A stretch of DNA of 55,214 nucleotides from an uncultured Opitutales bacterium (GCA_938075565.1 CALJGU010000069.1:1-55214); one strand, 5' to 3'. Positions 18,773 to 27,430 are shown, numbered from the stretch's first letter. The notes: generated by a model not told the origin, from the letters alone. Program-made: numbers and translations.

Positions 18773-19846
18773 ATGCGTCATATTTTATGCTTATGCCTAC
18801 TCCTATCAGCACTGGTTTACTCAGCTTGCTCAAACTCATCCACCCAAGATGCCCCGATCCCCATCAAGGTGGTTGTGGTAGCCATGTTTGAAATCGGCGA
18901 AGTCGAAGGAGATCGACCAGGAGAGTTTCAATACTGGGTAGAACGATTGCCGCTTCATGAAACCCTCGACTTCCCACAAGGCTACTCACCACTCCGCTAC
19001 AATGCAGAGAAAGGGATCCTGGGTGTCACCACCGGCATAGGCACTCAATTTTCGACGGCCACCATCATGGGACTGGGCATGGATCCGCGTTTCGACCTAT
19101 CCAATGCCTACTGGCTCGTTGCGGGTATCGCCGGAGGAGACCCAGAAGACACCTCACCGGCGGATGCCGTGTGGACCGATTGGGCCATTGATGGCGACAT
19201 CGGTCATGAGATTGATCCCCGTGAAGCACCTGAAGATTGGCCGACCGGATACATTCCGTTCCGCAATAAATCTCCCTACCAAATGCCATTGCCCGCAGAG
19301 GATCAGCATTGGGGCGTGCGCTATAAGCTGAATCCAGGACTACTCAACTGGGCCTATGAACTGACCAAGGACATTGAATTAACTACCAGTGAAGGAGCAG
19401 AAAACCTAAGACTCAAATTCAAGGATTTTGATGGTGCGCAGCATACACCCCGTGTTCGCGTCGGAGCCCACCTGGCCGCCGCGACTTACTGGCATGGTGC
19501 GCTGTTGAACGACTGGGCTAACGGCTGGGTGGATTACTGGACCGAAGGTGAAGGAGACTACTTCACATCCGCCATGGAAGATACCGGAACCTTGCAGTCA
19601 CTTACTCGCCTAGACAAAGCAGGTAAAGCAGACCTGGAGCGAGTCATGGTTCTAAGAGGTGTCACCAATTACACACGCCCCATCGACAGTGTTTCTGCCT
19701 ACGAAAGCTTAAAAGGCGAAACCGTAGGGCACTACTCCGCTTACATGCCTACTATGGAAAACGTATTTCGAACTGGTAATCCGATCGTCCAGGAAATCGT
19801 GGAGAATTGGGAAAGCTACAAAGATACAGTTCCTTCAGGTAAATAG
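18773..19846 (+). CDS. NUP-family purine nucleoside protein (secreted lipoprotein)
   Basis: The 357-residue product belongs to the family named purine nucleoside permease (NUP): KVVVVAMFEIGEVEGDRPGEF (split around 860-920 of the local reading), TTGIGTQFSTATIMGLG and YWLVAGIAGGDPEDTSPADA. It begins with a lipoprotein signal (LLLSALVYSAC). It has no further membrane helices and cannot itself form a channel. The family is related to nucleoside phosphorylases, so a nucleoside-binding or nucleoside-cleaving role outside the cytoplasm is more likely (inference). The ATG at 18773 is chosen for the signal peptide. It diverges from the purine permease gene with only 67 bases between, and is followed by a deaminase gene. 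Confidence 0.85.
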   Translation: MRHILCLCLLLSALVYSACSNSSTQDAPIPIKVVVVAMFEIGEVEGDRPGEFQYWVERLPLHETLDFPQGYSPLRYNAEKGILGVTTGIGTQFSTATIMGLGMDPRFDLSNAYWLVAGIAGGDPEDTSPADAVWTDWAIDGDIGHEIDPREAPEDWPTGYIPFRNKSPYQMPLPAEDQHWGVRYKLNPGLLNWAYELTKDIELTTSEGAENLRLKFKDFDGAQHTPRVRVGAHLAAATYWHGALLNDWANGWVDYWTEGEGDYFTSAMEDTGTLQSLTRLDKAGKADLERVMVLRGVTNYTRPIDSVSAYESLKGETVGHYSAYMPTMENVFRTGNPIVQEIVENWESYKDTVPSGK

Positions 19847-19860
19847 GTTTCGATCACACA

Positions 19861-20388
19861 ATGACTCACGATCAAATGCTCGCCCATCTAAGGGCGGCCA
19901 ACACCGAGGCTTTAAACGCGCTACAAGAAGGACATATGCCGTTTGGGGCTCTCCTCATTGCCCCTGACAAAGAAACAGTCCTACTACGCCAGGGAAACAT
20001 AGATACTGTTCGCCACGCTGAAAACGAGTTAGCTCGACGGGCTTCCAAACTTTATGAGGAAGACTTCCTGTGGGATTGCACCCTGGTGACCACCATCGAG
20101 CCCTGTGCCATGTGTGCTGCTACACAATACTGGGCCCACATCGGTCGCCTAGTGTATGGAGCCTCGGAAGAGGCGTTAAAATCGATGACAGGGAACCATC
20201 CCGACAACCCTACGATGAGCCTGCCTTGTCGCGCCGTATTTGAAGCGGGTCAGAAAGACATCCAGATCCACGGACCATTCGAGGAGCTGAACGATGAAAT
20301 TCTAGAACCGCATAAAACCTGCTGGAGCTATGAAACTAGTCAGCTGGTTTATCCTCCAGGTCTCCTTTCGAAGTCCAATTTCCGGTAA
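19861..20388 (+). CDS. Nucleoside/nucleobase deaminase (CDA fold)
   Basis: The 175-residue cytosolic protein has the zinc-deaminase signature: RHAENELAR with His52 and Glu54, and EPCAMCAA with Cys82 and Cys85. This is the arrangement of the guanine/cytosine/tRNA-adenosine deaminase group. It lies 14 bases after the NUP gene, so a role on a nucleobase or nucleoside released there is plausible. The last 53 bases overlap the convergent YhhQ-type gene, beyond the catalytic part. The exact substrate cannot be read from the sequence; tRNA wobble deamination (TadA) is less likely because the C-terminal half differs. Confidence 0.85.
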   Translation: MTHDQMLAHLRAANTEALNALQEGHMPFGALLIAPDKETVLLRQGNIDTVRHAENELARRASKLYEEDFLWDCTLVTTIEPCAMCAATQYWAHIGRLVYGASEEALKSMTGNHPDNPTMSLPCRAVFEAGQKDIQIHGPFEELNDEILEPHKTCWSYETSQLVYPPGLLSKSNFR

Positions 20389-21016
20389 TCCAATATACGA
20401 CCAGGTAAACGATAGGAGTATCGATCAAAGCAACCAACAGTTTTAACAGGTAGCTGCCCAAAATCAATTTCGGTAGCACGTCGTTCGGAATGACTCCGTA
20501 GAATGCGATAATGAAAAAGATCGACGTATCCATGAGCTGGGAACCGAGAGTGGATACATTGTTTCGGAGCCACAAATAACGAGGGCCTGTCTTTTTCTTC
20601 ACCCACTCAAAAACATAGACGTCCCACAACTGCGCGCAAACCGTTGCGACAAGCGAACCTGCCACAATACGAGGAGCACCGCTGAAGAGTGCACGATAAG
20701 CTTCATTGTGCTCCCAGCCAGTAGCAGGAGGCAGCTTCACTCCGATATATAATAAGAGGGTGGCTAGAAGGTATACCGCAATACCGACATACACCATCAT
20801 CCGTGCCCGCTTCGCGCCCCACACTTCTGCCACTGCATCGGTACAAGGAAACGTGAAGGCATGAGCGAAGCTACCAAATCCAAATGCCAGCACTCCCAGC
20901 CCCAGCCAGGACAGATCCAATGGGACCAACTTCACGGTCAACACCTGCAAGATTCCCCAGAACCCTACATACAGGCCAAAGAGAATTAAAAATTTCTGCT
21001 CTTTAGGATCTTTCAA
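20336..21016 (-). CDS. YhhQ-type (VUT family) transporter, probable queuosine precursor importer
   Basis: The 226-residue protein has about six membrane segments and the family marks LAFGFGSFAHAFTFPCTDAVAEVWG and SLVATVCAQLWDVYVFEW (each in two parts across helices), ending with LVYWITGNW. E. coli YhhQ imports queuosine precursors; others in the family are annotated as vitamin or 7-deazapurine transporters. The start appears to be a TTG, because a stop lies 11 codons upstream and no ATG is available. It is 34 bases after the RidA gene on the same strand. In a purine-salvage setting the cargo may be a purine-like base (inference). Confidence 0.82.
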   Translation of the reverse strand: MKDPKEQKFLILFGLYVGFWGILQVLTVKLVPLDLSWLGLGVLAFGFGSFAHAFTFPCTDAVAEVWGAKRARMMVYVGIAVYLLATLLLYIGVKLPPATGWEHNEAYRALFSGAPRIVAGSLVATVCAQLWDVYVFEWVKKKTGPRYLWLRNNVSTLGSQLMDTSIFFIIAFYGVIPNDVLPKLILGSYLLKLLVALIDTPIVYLVVYWITGNWTSKGDLEDKPAD

Positions 21017-21049
21017 TGGCGGTGAAGAAGAAATGTGATTCGAGAACCT

Positions 21050-21520
21050 TCAGAATAAATCTTTGAAGGCCAAAGTGATCTGAACCTCAGTGGAGGTGTC
21101 TAGCGGAAGTCCCGAAGTCGATACCGCTACCCGAGCGTGTTTGCCCGCTTCACCGAAAATTTCTACCAACATGTCACTGGCCCCATTGATTACAGCCGGA
21201 GCTTGAGTAAACCCATCCACCGCATTCACAAAGCCGGATAGGAGCAATATTTTGTCCACACGGTCCAAGTCACCCAAGGCAGCTTTCATGACAGCGATGG
21301 CGTTCAAGGTGCAAACCCGGGCAGCTTCATAGCCATCCTCCACCGTTTGAACATCCCCGACTTTTCCTGTGTGAGTAAGGACTCCATTTACCATGGTAAT
21401 GGCACCTGCAATGTAGAGCGTATCGCCATGCATACGATAAGGCAGGTAGTTTCCTGCTGCTGCAGGGGCGTCGGGTAGTTCTAATCCTAGTTCTTTTATT
21501 TTGTTTTCGATATCACTCAT
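21050..21520 (-). CDS. RidA/YjgF family protein
   Basis: RidA proteins hydrolyse reactive enamine/imine intermediates. Relatives act in pyrimidine, creatinine and other nitrogen pathways. The 156-residue product shows the subgroup with N-terminal MSDIENKIKELGLELP, LYIAGAITMVNG, and the C-terminal ARVAVSTSGLPLDTSTEVQITLAF, in which the Arg and Glu of the active site are present. It is slightly longer than classical RidA. It precedes the YhhQ-type gene on the same strand and faces the amidase gene across a 63-base gap. Confidence 0.88.
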   Translation of the reverse strand: MSDIENKIKELGLELPDAPAAAGNYLPYRMHGDTLYIAGAITMVNGVLTHTGKVGDVQTVEDGYEAARVCTLNAIAVMKAALGDLDRVDKILLLSGFVNAVDGFTQAPAVINGASDMLVEIFGEAGKHARVAVSTSGLPLDTSTEVQITLAFKDLF

Positions 21521-21583
21521 GGTTCTCTAATAGAACTACACAATTAGGAATCGGCGACAAAGAATCCACCGAAAATAAAACAC

Positions 21584-22864
21584 ATGAACTCCCAAAGCTA
21601 TTGGTCCATTTCCGAATGGTCGACAAACAGCCGCGAAAACCCGCAGGCGGCCGCCGAGCATTTCTTTTCGCACCTGGACCAACAGCCGAAGGACCAGCGA
21701 GCGGCGGCGATTGCAAAGACACTCTCAAAAGAGCAGTTGGTAACCGCCTTTGAGAAATCAGCCCAAGATGACGGACCTCTTTCCGGAGTACCCTATCTAC
21801 TGAAAGACCTATACGACGTAGCTGGCTGGGAAACCAACGCCTCTTCCCTCTTTCTCAATGAACTGCGCGGTACCCCGACTCAATCCAGCGCGCTAGCCAG
21901 GTCGTTGGACCAAGCGGGCGGTGTATTTACCGGGAAAACCCACCTGGTTGAATTTGCCTATGGCATGGAAGGCAGCAATTGCCATTTCGGTGACGGAGTT
22001 CATCCCCATTTCCCAACCAGGATCTCGGGCGGCTCAAGCAGCGGATCGGTCTGGGCAGTGGCCAACGGCCTGGTAGCACTCGCATCAGGATCGGACACCG
22101 GTGGATCTGTTCGTGTCCCTGCAGCCTATAACGGTCTCTATGGCATTCGAGTCACTCCCGATCATGCCTGGTCGAAAGATGGCTGCTTCCCCCTGAGCCC
22201 CAGTTTCGATACGGCTGGCTGGTTCACACGCTCGGCTGAAGATCTGCTGATCACGCTGGAAGCGCTGTTTCCCAATTTTCCCAAAGATGCTGCTGCGCCC
22301 AAAGGTCTAGAGCTACTCACCAACTACTCGTTTATTGACCAGCATCTGTCTACCCCACACGAGAAAGCCATTTCCGGACTGCCACTCGAATCAAACAGCG
22401 AAGCAACTGATCGGCTGCTTTCCCTTCCCGACCTGGTGAACGCCTACCTCGTCACCTCCAGTCACGAAGCGTTTGATGTTCATAAAGAATGGCACGAGGC
22501 AAAGAAGGAGCACTACGATCCGCAAACCTGGGAACGAGTAGCCAAAGGGAACACCTGGAAGCCTTCAGAACTTGAAGAGGCCGCAGGAATCAAATCCCAA
22601 GTGCATACATTTTTTGCTGACGTATTCGCAGACTACGATTTTGCAGTACTACCCGTCGCTCCCTGTCCGGCTCCTCTCCTGGGTGAGGCAACCGAACTCC
22701 GTGAAGCTCACCTGCGCCTGACCACTCCTGGCAGTCTGGGTCAATTGCCTATACTCACCGTTCCCTATTTCTTGGAATCGGGTCTGAGTGGCGGCCTACA
22801 GATCATCGTCCCGGATCTAAGCGAAAAGTCCCTGTCCATCTGGAGGCATGTTTTGAATGGTTGA
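21584..22864 (+). CDS. Amidase signature family hydrolase
   Basis: The 426-residue protein has the Ser-cisSer-Lys triad: Lys74 in GVPYLLKD, the GGSSSGS loop (149-155) and the likely nucleophile Ser175 in GSDTGGSVR. The upstream fold and C-terminal region are those of AtzE/GatA-like amidases, though it is shorter than GatA. It overlaps the next gene, an ABC ATPase, by 8 bases, so hydrolysis is coupled to uptake of whatever the transporter brings in. The substrate is unknown: a small amide, ureido acid or formamide is likely. Confidence 0.9.
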   Translation: MNSQSYWSISEWSTNSRENPQAAAEHFFSHLDQQPKDQRAAAIAKTLSKEQLVTAFEKSAQDDGPLSGVPYLLKDLYDVAGWETNASSLFLNELRGTPTQSSALARSLDQAGGVFTGKTHLVEFAYGMEGSNCHFGDGVHPHFPTRISGGSSSGSVWAVANGLVALASGSDTGGSVRVPAAYNGLYGIRVTPDHAWSKDGCFPLSPSFDTAGWFTRSAEDLLITLEALFPNFPKDAAAPKGLELLTNYSFIDQHLSTPHEKAISGLPLESNSEATDRLLSLPDLVNAYLVTSSHEAFDVHKEWHEAKKEHYDPQTWERVAKGNTWKPSELEEAAGIKSQVHTFFADVFADYDFAVLPVAPCPAPLLGEATELREAHLRLTTPGSLGQLPILTVPYFLESGLSGGLQIIVPDLSEKSLSIWRHVLNG

Positions 22865-23630
22865 AGAAAACGCTATTGTTCAGCTCAAGAAACTGAGCAA
22901 ACGCTTCGACCAGGATCAAGACGTTCTAAGCGACATTGATCTCGAGGTGAAGGAGGGAGAGTTCATTTCCTTCGTAGGACCTAGCGGTTGCGGAAAAAGT
23001 ACTCTATTGCGAATGCTAGCCGGTCTCACCTCTGTATCCGAAGGGGCATTACTCATCGATGGCGCAACACCAACCGAACCACGGGACGACCTCTATTTAG
23101 TATTTCAAGAAGCCAACCTGCTACCCTGGGCCCGGGTAAGAGAAAACGTAGAACTGCCCATGAAGCTTCAGGGGAAGCCCAAGATTACTCGACAAGCCGT
23201 AGCGGATGCCATAGTTGAACTCGTGGGGCTTCAAGATGCTGCTGATCGTTTCCCACGACAACTTTCCGGTGGCATGAAAATGCGTGTATCGATCGCACGC
23301 GCGCTTTCGGTATCGCCTAGAATCTTATTGCTCGATGAACCTTTTGGAGCATTGGACGCAATCACCCGCAATCAACTCAACGAAGACCTGTTGAAAATCC
23401 GTGAGAAGGATCCTTTTACCGCCTTCTTCGTCACTCACTCAGTTGCGGAGGCCGTATTCCTGTCCACGCGCATCGTCGTGCTTGAAAGTAATCCCGGACG
23501 AATCGCCGACATCATAGACGTCCCCCACTCCTATCCGAGAACAGTAGAGTTCAGAGAGAGCCCTGAGTATTTCGACCTACTCGCCCGAACGAGCAAATCG
23601 CTCCGTCAACAGAAAGGCGAAAGTGAATAG
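22857..23630 (+). CDS. ABC transporter ATP-binding protein (TauB/SsuB/ThiZ type)
   Basis: This is the cytosolic ATPase of an importer of the nitrate/sulfonate/pyrimidine group. The 257 residues include Walker A GPSGCGKST, Q-loop VFQEANLLPW, signature LSGGMKMR, Walker B LLLDEPFGALD and the switch His in FFVTHS. The gene overlaps the amidase upstream by 8 bases and the permease downstream by 8 bases, so the four genes 21584-25460 form a translationally coupled unit. Confidence 0.95.
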   Translation: MVEENAIVQLKKLSKRFDQDQDVLSDIDLEVKEGEFISFVGPSGCGKSTLLRMLAGLTSVSEGALLIDGATPTEPRDDLYLVFQEANLLPWARVRENVELPMKLQGKPKITRQAVADAIVELVGLQDAADRFPRQLSGGMKMRVSIARALSVSPRILLLDEPFGALDAITRNQLNEDLLKIREKDPFTAFFVTHSVAEAVFLSTRIVVLESNPGRIADIIDVPHSYPRTVEFRESPEYFDLLARTSKSLRQQKGESE

Positions 23631-24456
23631 TTCCGTATTCAAATCCTGGATATACCCTGCAATTTCGGGAGGCGTGCTCCTTTTGATCTGGATGCTTGCT
23701 GGAGAGATTATCAAACACAACAAAACCGGCAGCCTCAGCGAAGAGCAGGCAGATAACATTCGAAGAGTCATTCTCCCTTATCCGACTGAAATCTGGCAGG
23801 CTACAGTTCAAGAAAGATCCAATTTATTTCCAGCAGCATATAATACACTTAAAGCAGCAATCATTGGATTTTTATCCGCAATTGGAATTGGACTGGGACT
23901 CGCGATACTCCTTTCTTCGTCAAAAGCGCTGAAGAGATCCCTCTATCCTTGGATACTCGTTATTCAAACTATTCCCATAATCATCCTGGCACCCATCATA
24001 GCTATTTGGCTTAAGCAAGGGGCTCATAGCGTGGCAGTTGTTTCCTTTTTGATAAGCTTCTTTCCCATTGTCGCAAACACCACAATGGGACTGACAAGTA
24101 CAGATAAGAATCTCCTAGAACTATTTGCCGTTAGCAAAGCCTCTATGTTACAAGAAATTTTATTTCTCAGATTTCCATATGCGCTTCCTCACTTTTTATC
24201 CGGAGTTAAGATAGCGGCTGTTTTAGCACCTATAGGAGCGATTGCTGGCGACATCTTTGTAGGGACTTCGGCTGGTGGACAGGGAGGGATTGGTTTTCTT
24301 GCTATTCTGTACAAGGGAGATGTTAACACACCGGCATTATATGCTTGTGCGGCATTGGCATGCCTTATGGGCTTTCTTTTCGTGGGACTCGTCAACTATG
24401 TGCAATGGCTTTTATTGCACAATTGGCACGAATCGTCCTTAGATGGCGAAGCATGA
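23623..24456 (+). CDS. ABC transporter permease (TauC/SsuC/ThiX type)
   Basis: The 277-residue inner-membrane protein has about six hydrophobic segments. The cytosolic coupling loop has the pattern ELFAVSKASMLQEILFLRFPYALPHFLSG (read in two parts), typical of this family. A GTG start overlaps the ATPase stop (GTGAATAG). Its stop overlaps the ATG of the binding-protein gene (ATGA). Codon choice between about 23820 and 24420 is noticeably more AT-rich than in the neighbouring genes. Confidence 0.92.
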   Translation: MNSSVFKSWIYPAISGGVLLLIWMLAGEIIKHNKTGSLSEEQADNIRRVILPYPTEIWQATVQERSNLFPAAYNTLKAAIIGFLSAIGIGLGLAILLSSSKALKRSLYPWILVIQTIPIIILAPIIAIWLKQGAHSVAVVSFLISFFPIVANTTMGLTSTDKNLLELFAVSKASMLQEILFLRFPYALPHFLSGVKIAAVLAPIGAIAGDIFVGTSAGGQGGIGFLAILYKGDVNTPALYACAALACLMGFLFVGLVNYVQWLLLHNWHESSLDGEA

Positions 24457-25460
24457 AGCGACCATACTTTTTTATAAAGCACCTATTCTGGCCAACACTG
24501 ACAGTGATTGGCGTAGGGATGATAGGTGGCTGTGGGAAACAAGAAAACACTCAAGGAAGCTCCCTCACCAAGATCGTATTTCAAACCGACTGGTATCCTC
24601 AACCTGAACACGGAGGTTTCTACCAAGCCCTGGTGGAAGGTTATTATGAAGAGGAAGGCCTGGAGGTAGAAATCCTGCCCGGAGGCCCCAATACGGTGAG
24701 CGCAGAAAAGGTGGCCCTCGGCCAAGTGCAGTTCGCCATGGGTAAGACCAACGATATCATGATGTATATTTCCCGGGGAGTACCGCTGGTCATGGTCGGT
24801 GCTCTTCTGCAACACGACCCGCAGGCGCTGTTGTATCATCAGGAAAACCCAATCAACGATTTTAGAGACCTAGATGGGAAACGCATCATGGTCGGTCCGG
24901 GTAGTGCCTTCATCGATCTGATCCGAGAAAAGTACCAGATCGATTTCGATATCATCCCGCTCGATTACAGCATAGCTCAATACCTTTTGGATAAGACCTT
25001 CATCCAACAATGCTACATCACCAGCGAGCCATACTTCGCCAGGAAACAGGGCGCCAATCCAGGCGCACTACTCATCAAGGAAAGCGGTTTCGATCCTTAC
25101 CATGTGTGGTATGCACGTACCGACTACGCGTTGAGTAATCCCGAGATTATGGAGGCGTTCAGCCGCGCCAGTATCAAGGGGTGGAAGAACTACCTGTTTG
25201 GTGATGCAAATAGAGCGAACCAACTACTTAAGTCACTTAATCCCAAACTAGACGATGAATTCATAAGGTACTCAATTAACGCGATGATTGAATACAACCT
25301 CGTAACAGGATCCACAAAAGATCCAGAGATGATCGGTCACATAGACCCTGCTCGTATTGAAAGAGAAATTGATCAGTTGATCAAACTTGGACTTCTATCC
25401 ACGCAACTCAAAGCAGAAAACATCATCCATCAGAGCTCGCTAAATCATCCAACTCCTTAA
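24453..25460 (+). CDS. NMT1/THI5-like ABC transporter substrate-binding lipoprotein
   Basis: The 335-residue product has a lipoprotein signal (VIGVGMIGGCGK) and the binding-protein fold: FQTDWYPQPEHGGFYQAL, then QVQFAMGKTNDIMMY and DGKRIMVGPGSAF. This group binds pyrimidine thiamin precursors, nitrate, sulfonates or similar small anions and heterocycles. The ATG at 24453 gives the signal peptide directly and overlaps the permease stop. With a coupled amidase, uptake and deamidation or deformylation of a heterocyclic precursor is a reasonable guess. No TPP riboswitch fits in the short leader before the amidase gene, so thiamin control is not supported. Confidence 0.9.
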   Translation: MKRPYFFIKHLFWPTLTVIGVGMIGGCGKQENTQGSSLTKIVFQTDWYPQPEHGGFYQALVEGYYEEEGLEVEILPGGPNTVSAEKVALGQVQFAMGKTNDIMMYISRGVPLVMVGALLQHDPQALLYHQENPINDFRDLDGKRIMVGPGSAFIDLIREKYQIDFDIIPLDYSIAQYLLDKTFIQQCYITSEPYFARKQGANPGALLIKESGFDPYHVWYARTDYALSNPEIMEAFSRASIKGWKNYLFGDANRANQLLKSLNPKLDDEFIRYSINAMIEYNLVTGSTKDPEMIGHIDPARIEREIDQLIKLGLLSTQLKAENIIHQSSLNHPTP

Positions 25461-25517
25461 ACGAGTTAAACATAGACATTAGTAAGTACCTCGAAACTAT
25501 AGATTGGTTATCAGTAC

Positions 25518-25865
25518 ATGCTTAGAAAACTAAGACAATTATTCAGATCCTCCGGGTCATCCAAACCAAAATCCTCGAAGCCAAAACTAGAGGGCTATTT
25601 GTATGATGAGATCCAATTCCTAGTAGACCCATTGAATAATGCTACTATTAATTATTCAATAAATGTCAGCCTACAGCATAAACACATCTATGTAGAAACC
25701 CCTAAAGTTGCGTGCTCGAGCATCAAAACCACGCTGCAAAAACTTGAATTAAATCAGCCAGACATAAAAGGATACTCTGAGAGCTTCGTGTCATTTTTGG
25801 GGTTCGGGGAAGATGGCGTGCCATCCGAAGCCTTGGCGAAGGATGGCAGCCCGACAAGGACTTGA
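25518..25865 (+). pseudogene. Truncated sulfotransferase-like gene ending in a tRNA-linked repeat
   Basis: About 95 codons encode the start of a carbohydrate-type sulfotransferase. HIYVETPKVACSSIKTTLQ contains the loop that binds the 5'-phosphosulfate of PAPS. Such enzymes are normally 200-300 residues or more; here the frame meets a structured repeat at 25810 and then reads antisense through the end of tRNA-Gln to a chance stop. The catalytic core and 3'-phosphate site are missing, so it is almost certainly dead. The upstream gene ends 57 bases before. The rest of the original gene is not in the window. Confidence 0.75.
25810..25846. repeat. Structured repeat abutting the CCA end of tRNA-Gln (copy 1)
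   Basis: 37 bases: AAGATGGCGTGCCAT, then CC-GAA-GCC-TT-GGC-GAA-GG and ATGG. CCATCC pairs with GGATGG, a symmetric GAA/GAA internal loop follows, then a short GCC/GGC stem. The first 15 bases contain ATGGC-GT-GCCAT, itself an inverted repeat. The final TGG is the encoded CCA of tRNA-Gln. A second copy occurs at 32507-32553, in the same position next to tRNA-Leu. Confidence 0.8.
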
Positions 25866-25918
25866 ACCTTGAATGCCTGGACCAAAACCAGGTGTGTTAC
25901 CAATTACACCATCGGGCT
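25844..25918 (-). tRNA. tRNA-Gln (anticodon TTG)
   Basis: 75 bases including an encoded CCA. The acceptor AGCCCGA (25918-25912) pairs with TCGGGCT, the discriminator is G, and the 7-base anticodon loop TTTTGGT gives TTG, reading CAA. The T arm has GGTTCAAGTCC. It is oriented away from pyrH. The truncated sulfotransferase frame ends inside it on the other strand. Confidence 0.95.
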
Positions 25919-26089
25919 ACAATAATGGCAGGTAAGGTGGTAAGATTTTTTTGGCACGTCAAGTACTGAAAGCAGGCGAATATGAGGACTCACTTCTGCT
26001 CACAAACCAGCGATTCCGAGGGATAAGTTAGAATCTTTCCTTTTCAACCATTGACGACCCACCAGGGATTCACCTACAAGAGGGCTTTA

Positions 26090-26830
26090 ATGCAAACAGA
26101 CTCTTCTGCGACCCACGAACTGAAGTATAAACGCATCATTCTCAAGCTGAGTGGTGAGGTATTAAAAAATCCCGATTCCGGTGATCCTATCGATCCCGAG
26201 ATCCTGCTGAGAATTTGTAAACAGCTGAAAGAAATCTGGGAATATGGGATGGAAATCGGCGTCGTGGTGGGCGGCGGAAATATTTTCCGCGGGCTCCAAG
26301 GCGAAGGCAAAGGCGTTGCCCGAACCACCGGCGATTACATGGGAATGCTGGCCACGGTAATAAACTCCATGGCCTTGATGGACTGCCTGGAAAAGTTGGG
26401 CGTGGTCACCCGAGTGCTTTCAGCCATCCGTATGGATGCGGTGGCAGAACCCTACATTCTCCGCCGAGCGACCCGACACTTGGAACGCGGACGCTTGGTC
26501 ATCTTTGGTGCCGGAACCGGAAATCCGTATTTTTCCACGGATACAACGGCTGCGCTCCGAGCCAATGAGGTGCAGGCTGAGATCATTTTGAAAGCGACCA
26601 AGGTAGACGGTATTTACGATAAGGACCCCATGAAGTACGACGATGCGGTCAAATACGATACGCTGAGCTACATGGAATGCTTGAATCAGCGTCTCAAAGT
26701 CATGGATTCCACCGCATTTTCTCTCTGCATGGATAATCAGGTTCCGATTCTCGTAATTGACTTGAACGATCCAGAAGCCATTAAAAAAGCTGTATCAGGA
26801 GAAACAATCGGGACTTTAGTACACGGATAA
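26090..26830 (+). CDS. pyrH: Uridylate kinase
   Basis: This enzyme phosphorylates UMP to UDP in the cytosol and supplies pyrimidine nucleotides. The 246-residue product starts with [14 protein letters not shown], then has the Gly-rich [11 protein letters not shown] and [19 protein letters not shown]. The ATG at 26090 is chosen because AGAGGG lies a few bases upstream; the longer frame uses a TTG. It is followed 22 bases later by frr, the usual bacterial order. Confidence 0.96.
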   Translation: MQTDSSATHELKYKRIILKLSGEVLKNPDSGDPIDPEILLRICKQLKEIWEYGMEIGVVVGGGNIFRGLQGEGKGVARTTGDYMGMLATVINSMALMDCLEKLGVVTRVLSAIRMDAVAEPYILRRATRHLERGRLVIFGAGTGNPYFSTDTTAALRANEVQAEIILKATKVDGIYDKDPMKYDDAVKYDTLSYMECLNQRLKVMDSTAFSLCMDNQVPILVIDLNDPEAIKKAVSGETIGTLVHG

Positions 26831-26852
26831 GATCACCCAATCACACCCATTT

Positions 26853-27410
26853 ATGAGCCAAGATATTATTAACGATACCAAGCAAAGCATGGGCAAGGCT
26901 GTGGAACATACCTTGCACGATTTCTCCACCCTACACACTGGGAAGGCATCCCCTTCCATGGTGGAAAATGTCATGGTCGACGCCTACGGAAGCAACATGC
27001 GCTTGCGCGATATGGCAGCAATCACCACGCCTGATTCCAGAACGATCCAAATTCAGCCTTGGGATAAGTCAGTGATGCAGCCCATCGAAAAATCAATCAT
27101 GACGGCCAATCTGGGACTCAACCCGTCGATTGACGGAGCGATCATTCGAATTCCTATTCCTGAACTCAGCGGTGACCGCCGCCAGGAGCTGGTTAAAGTA
27201 GCCCACCGGATGGCCGAGGATGGCCGGATCAGTGTGCGCCACGCACGCAAAGACGGACTCGATCTTCTCAAAGAAGCCAAAAAGGACGGTGACATTTCGG
27301 AGGATGACTTCAAACGCTGGGAAAAAGAAGTGGAGAAAATCACACACGACCATGTGGAGGACATCGACAACCACATGAAGAGTAAGGAACAAGAGCTCCA
27401 AGCAATGTAA
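26853..27410 (+). CDS. frr: Ribosome recycling factor
   Basis: This factor releases the 50S subunit after termination together with EF-G. The 185 residues match the family: LHTGKASPSMVENVMVDAYG near the N-terminus, QPWDKSVMQPIEKSI, and the C-terminal LTGDRR-type region, here LSGDRRQELVKVAHRMAEDG. Length is normal. It is cotranscribed with pyrH and closed by a strong terminator. Confidence 0.97.
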   Translation: MSQDIINDTKQSMGKAVEHTLHDFSTLHTGKASPSMVENVMVDAYGSNMRLRDMAAITTPDSRTIQIQPWDKSVMQPIEKSIMTANLGLNPSIDGAIIRIPIPELSGDRRQELVKVAHRMAEDGRISVRHARKDGLDLLKEAKKDGDISEDDFKRWEKEVEKITHDHVEDIDNHMKSKEQELQAM

Positions 27411-27430
27411 GCCAGTTCTCATCCAATTTC

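Noticed and set aside
21521-21583. TPP riboswitch before the amidase/NMT1-type operon
   Set aside because: The gap to the RidA gene is only 63 bases, too short for the riboswitch, and the conserved core is not seen.
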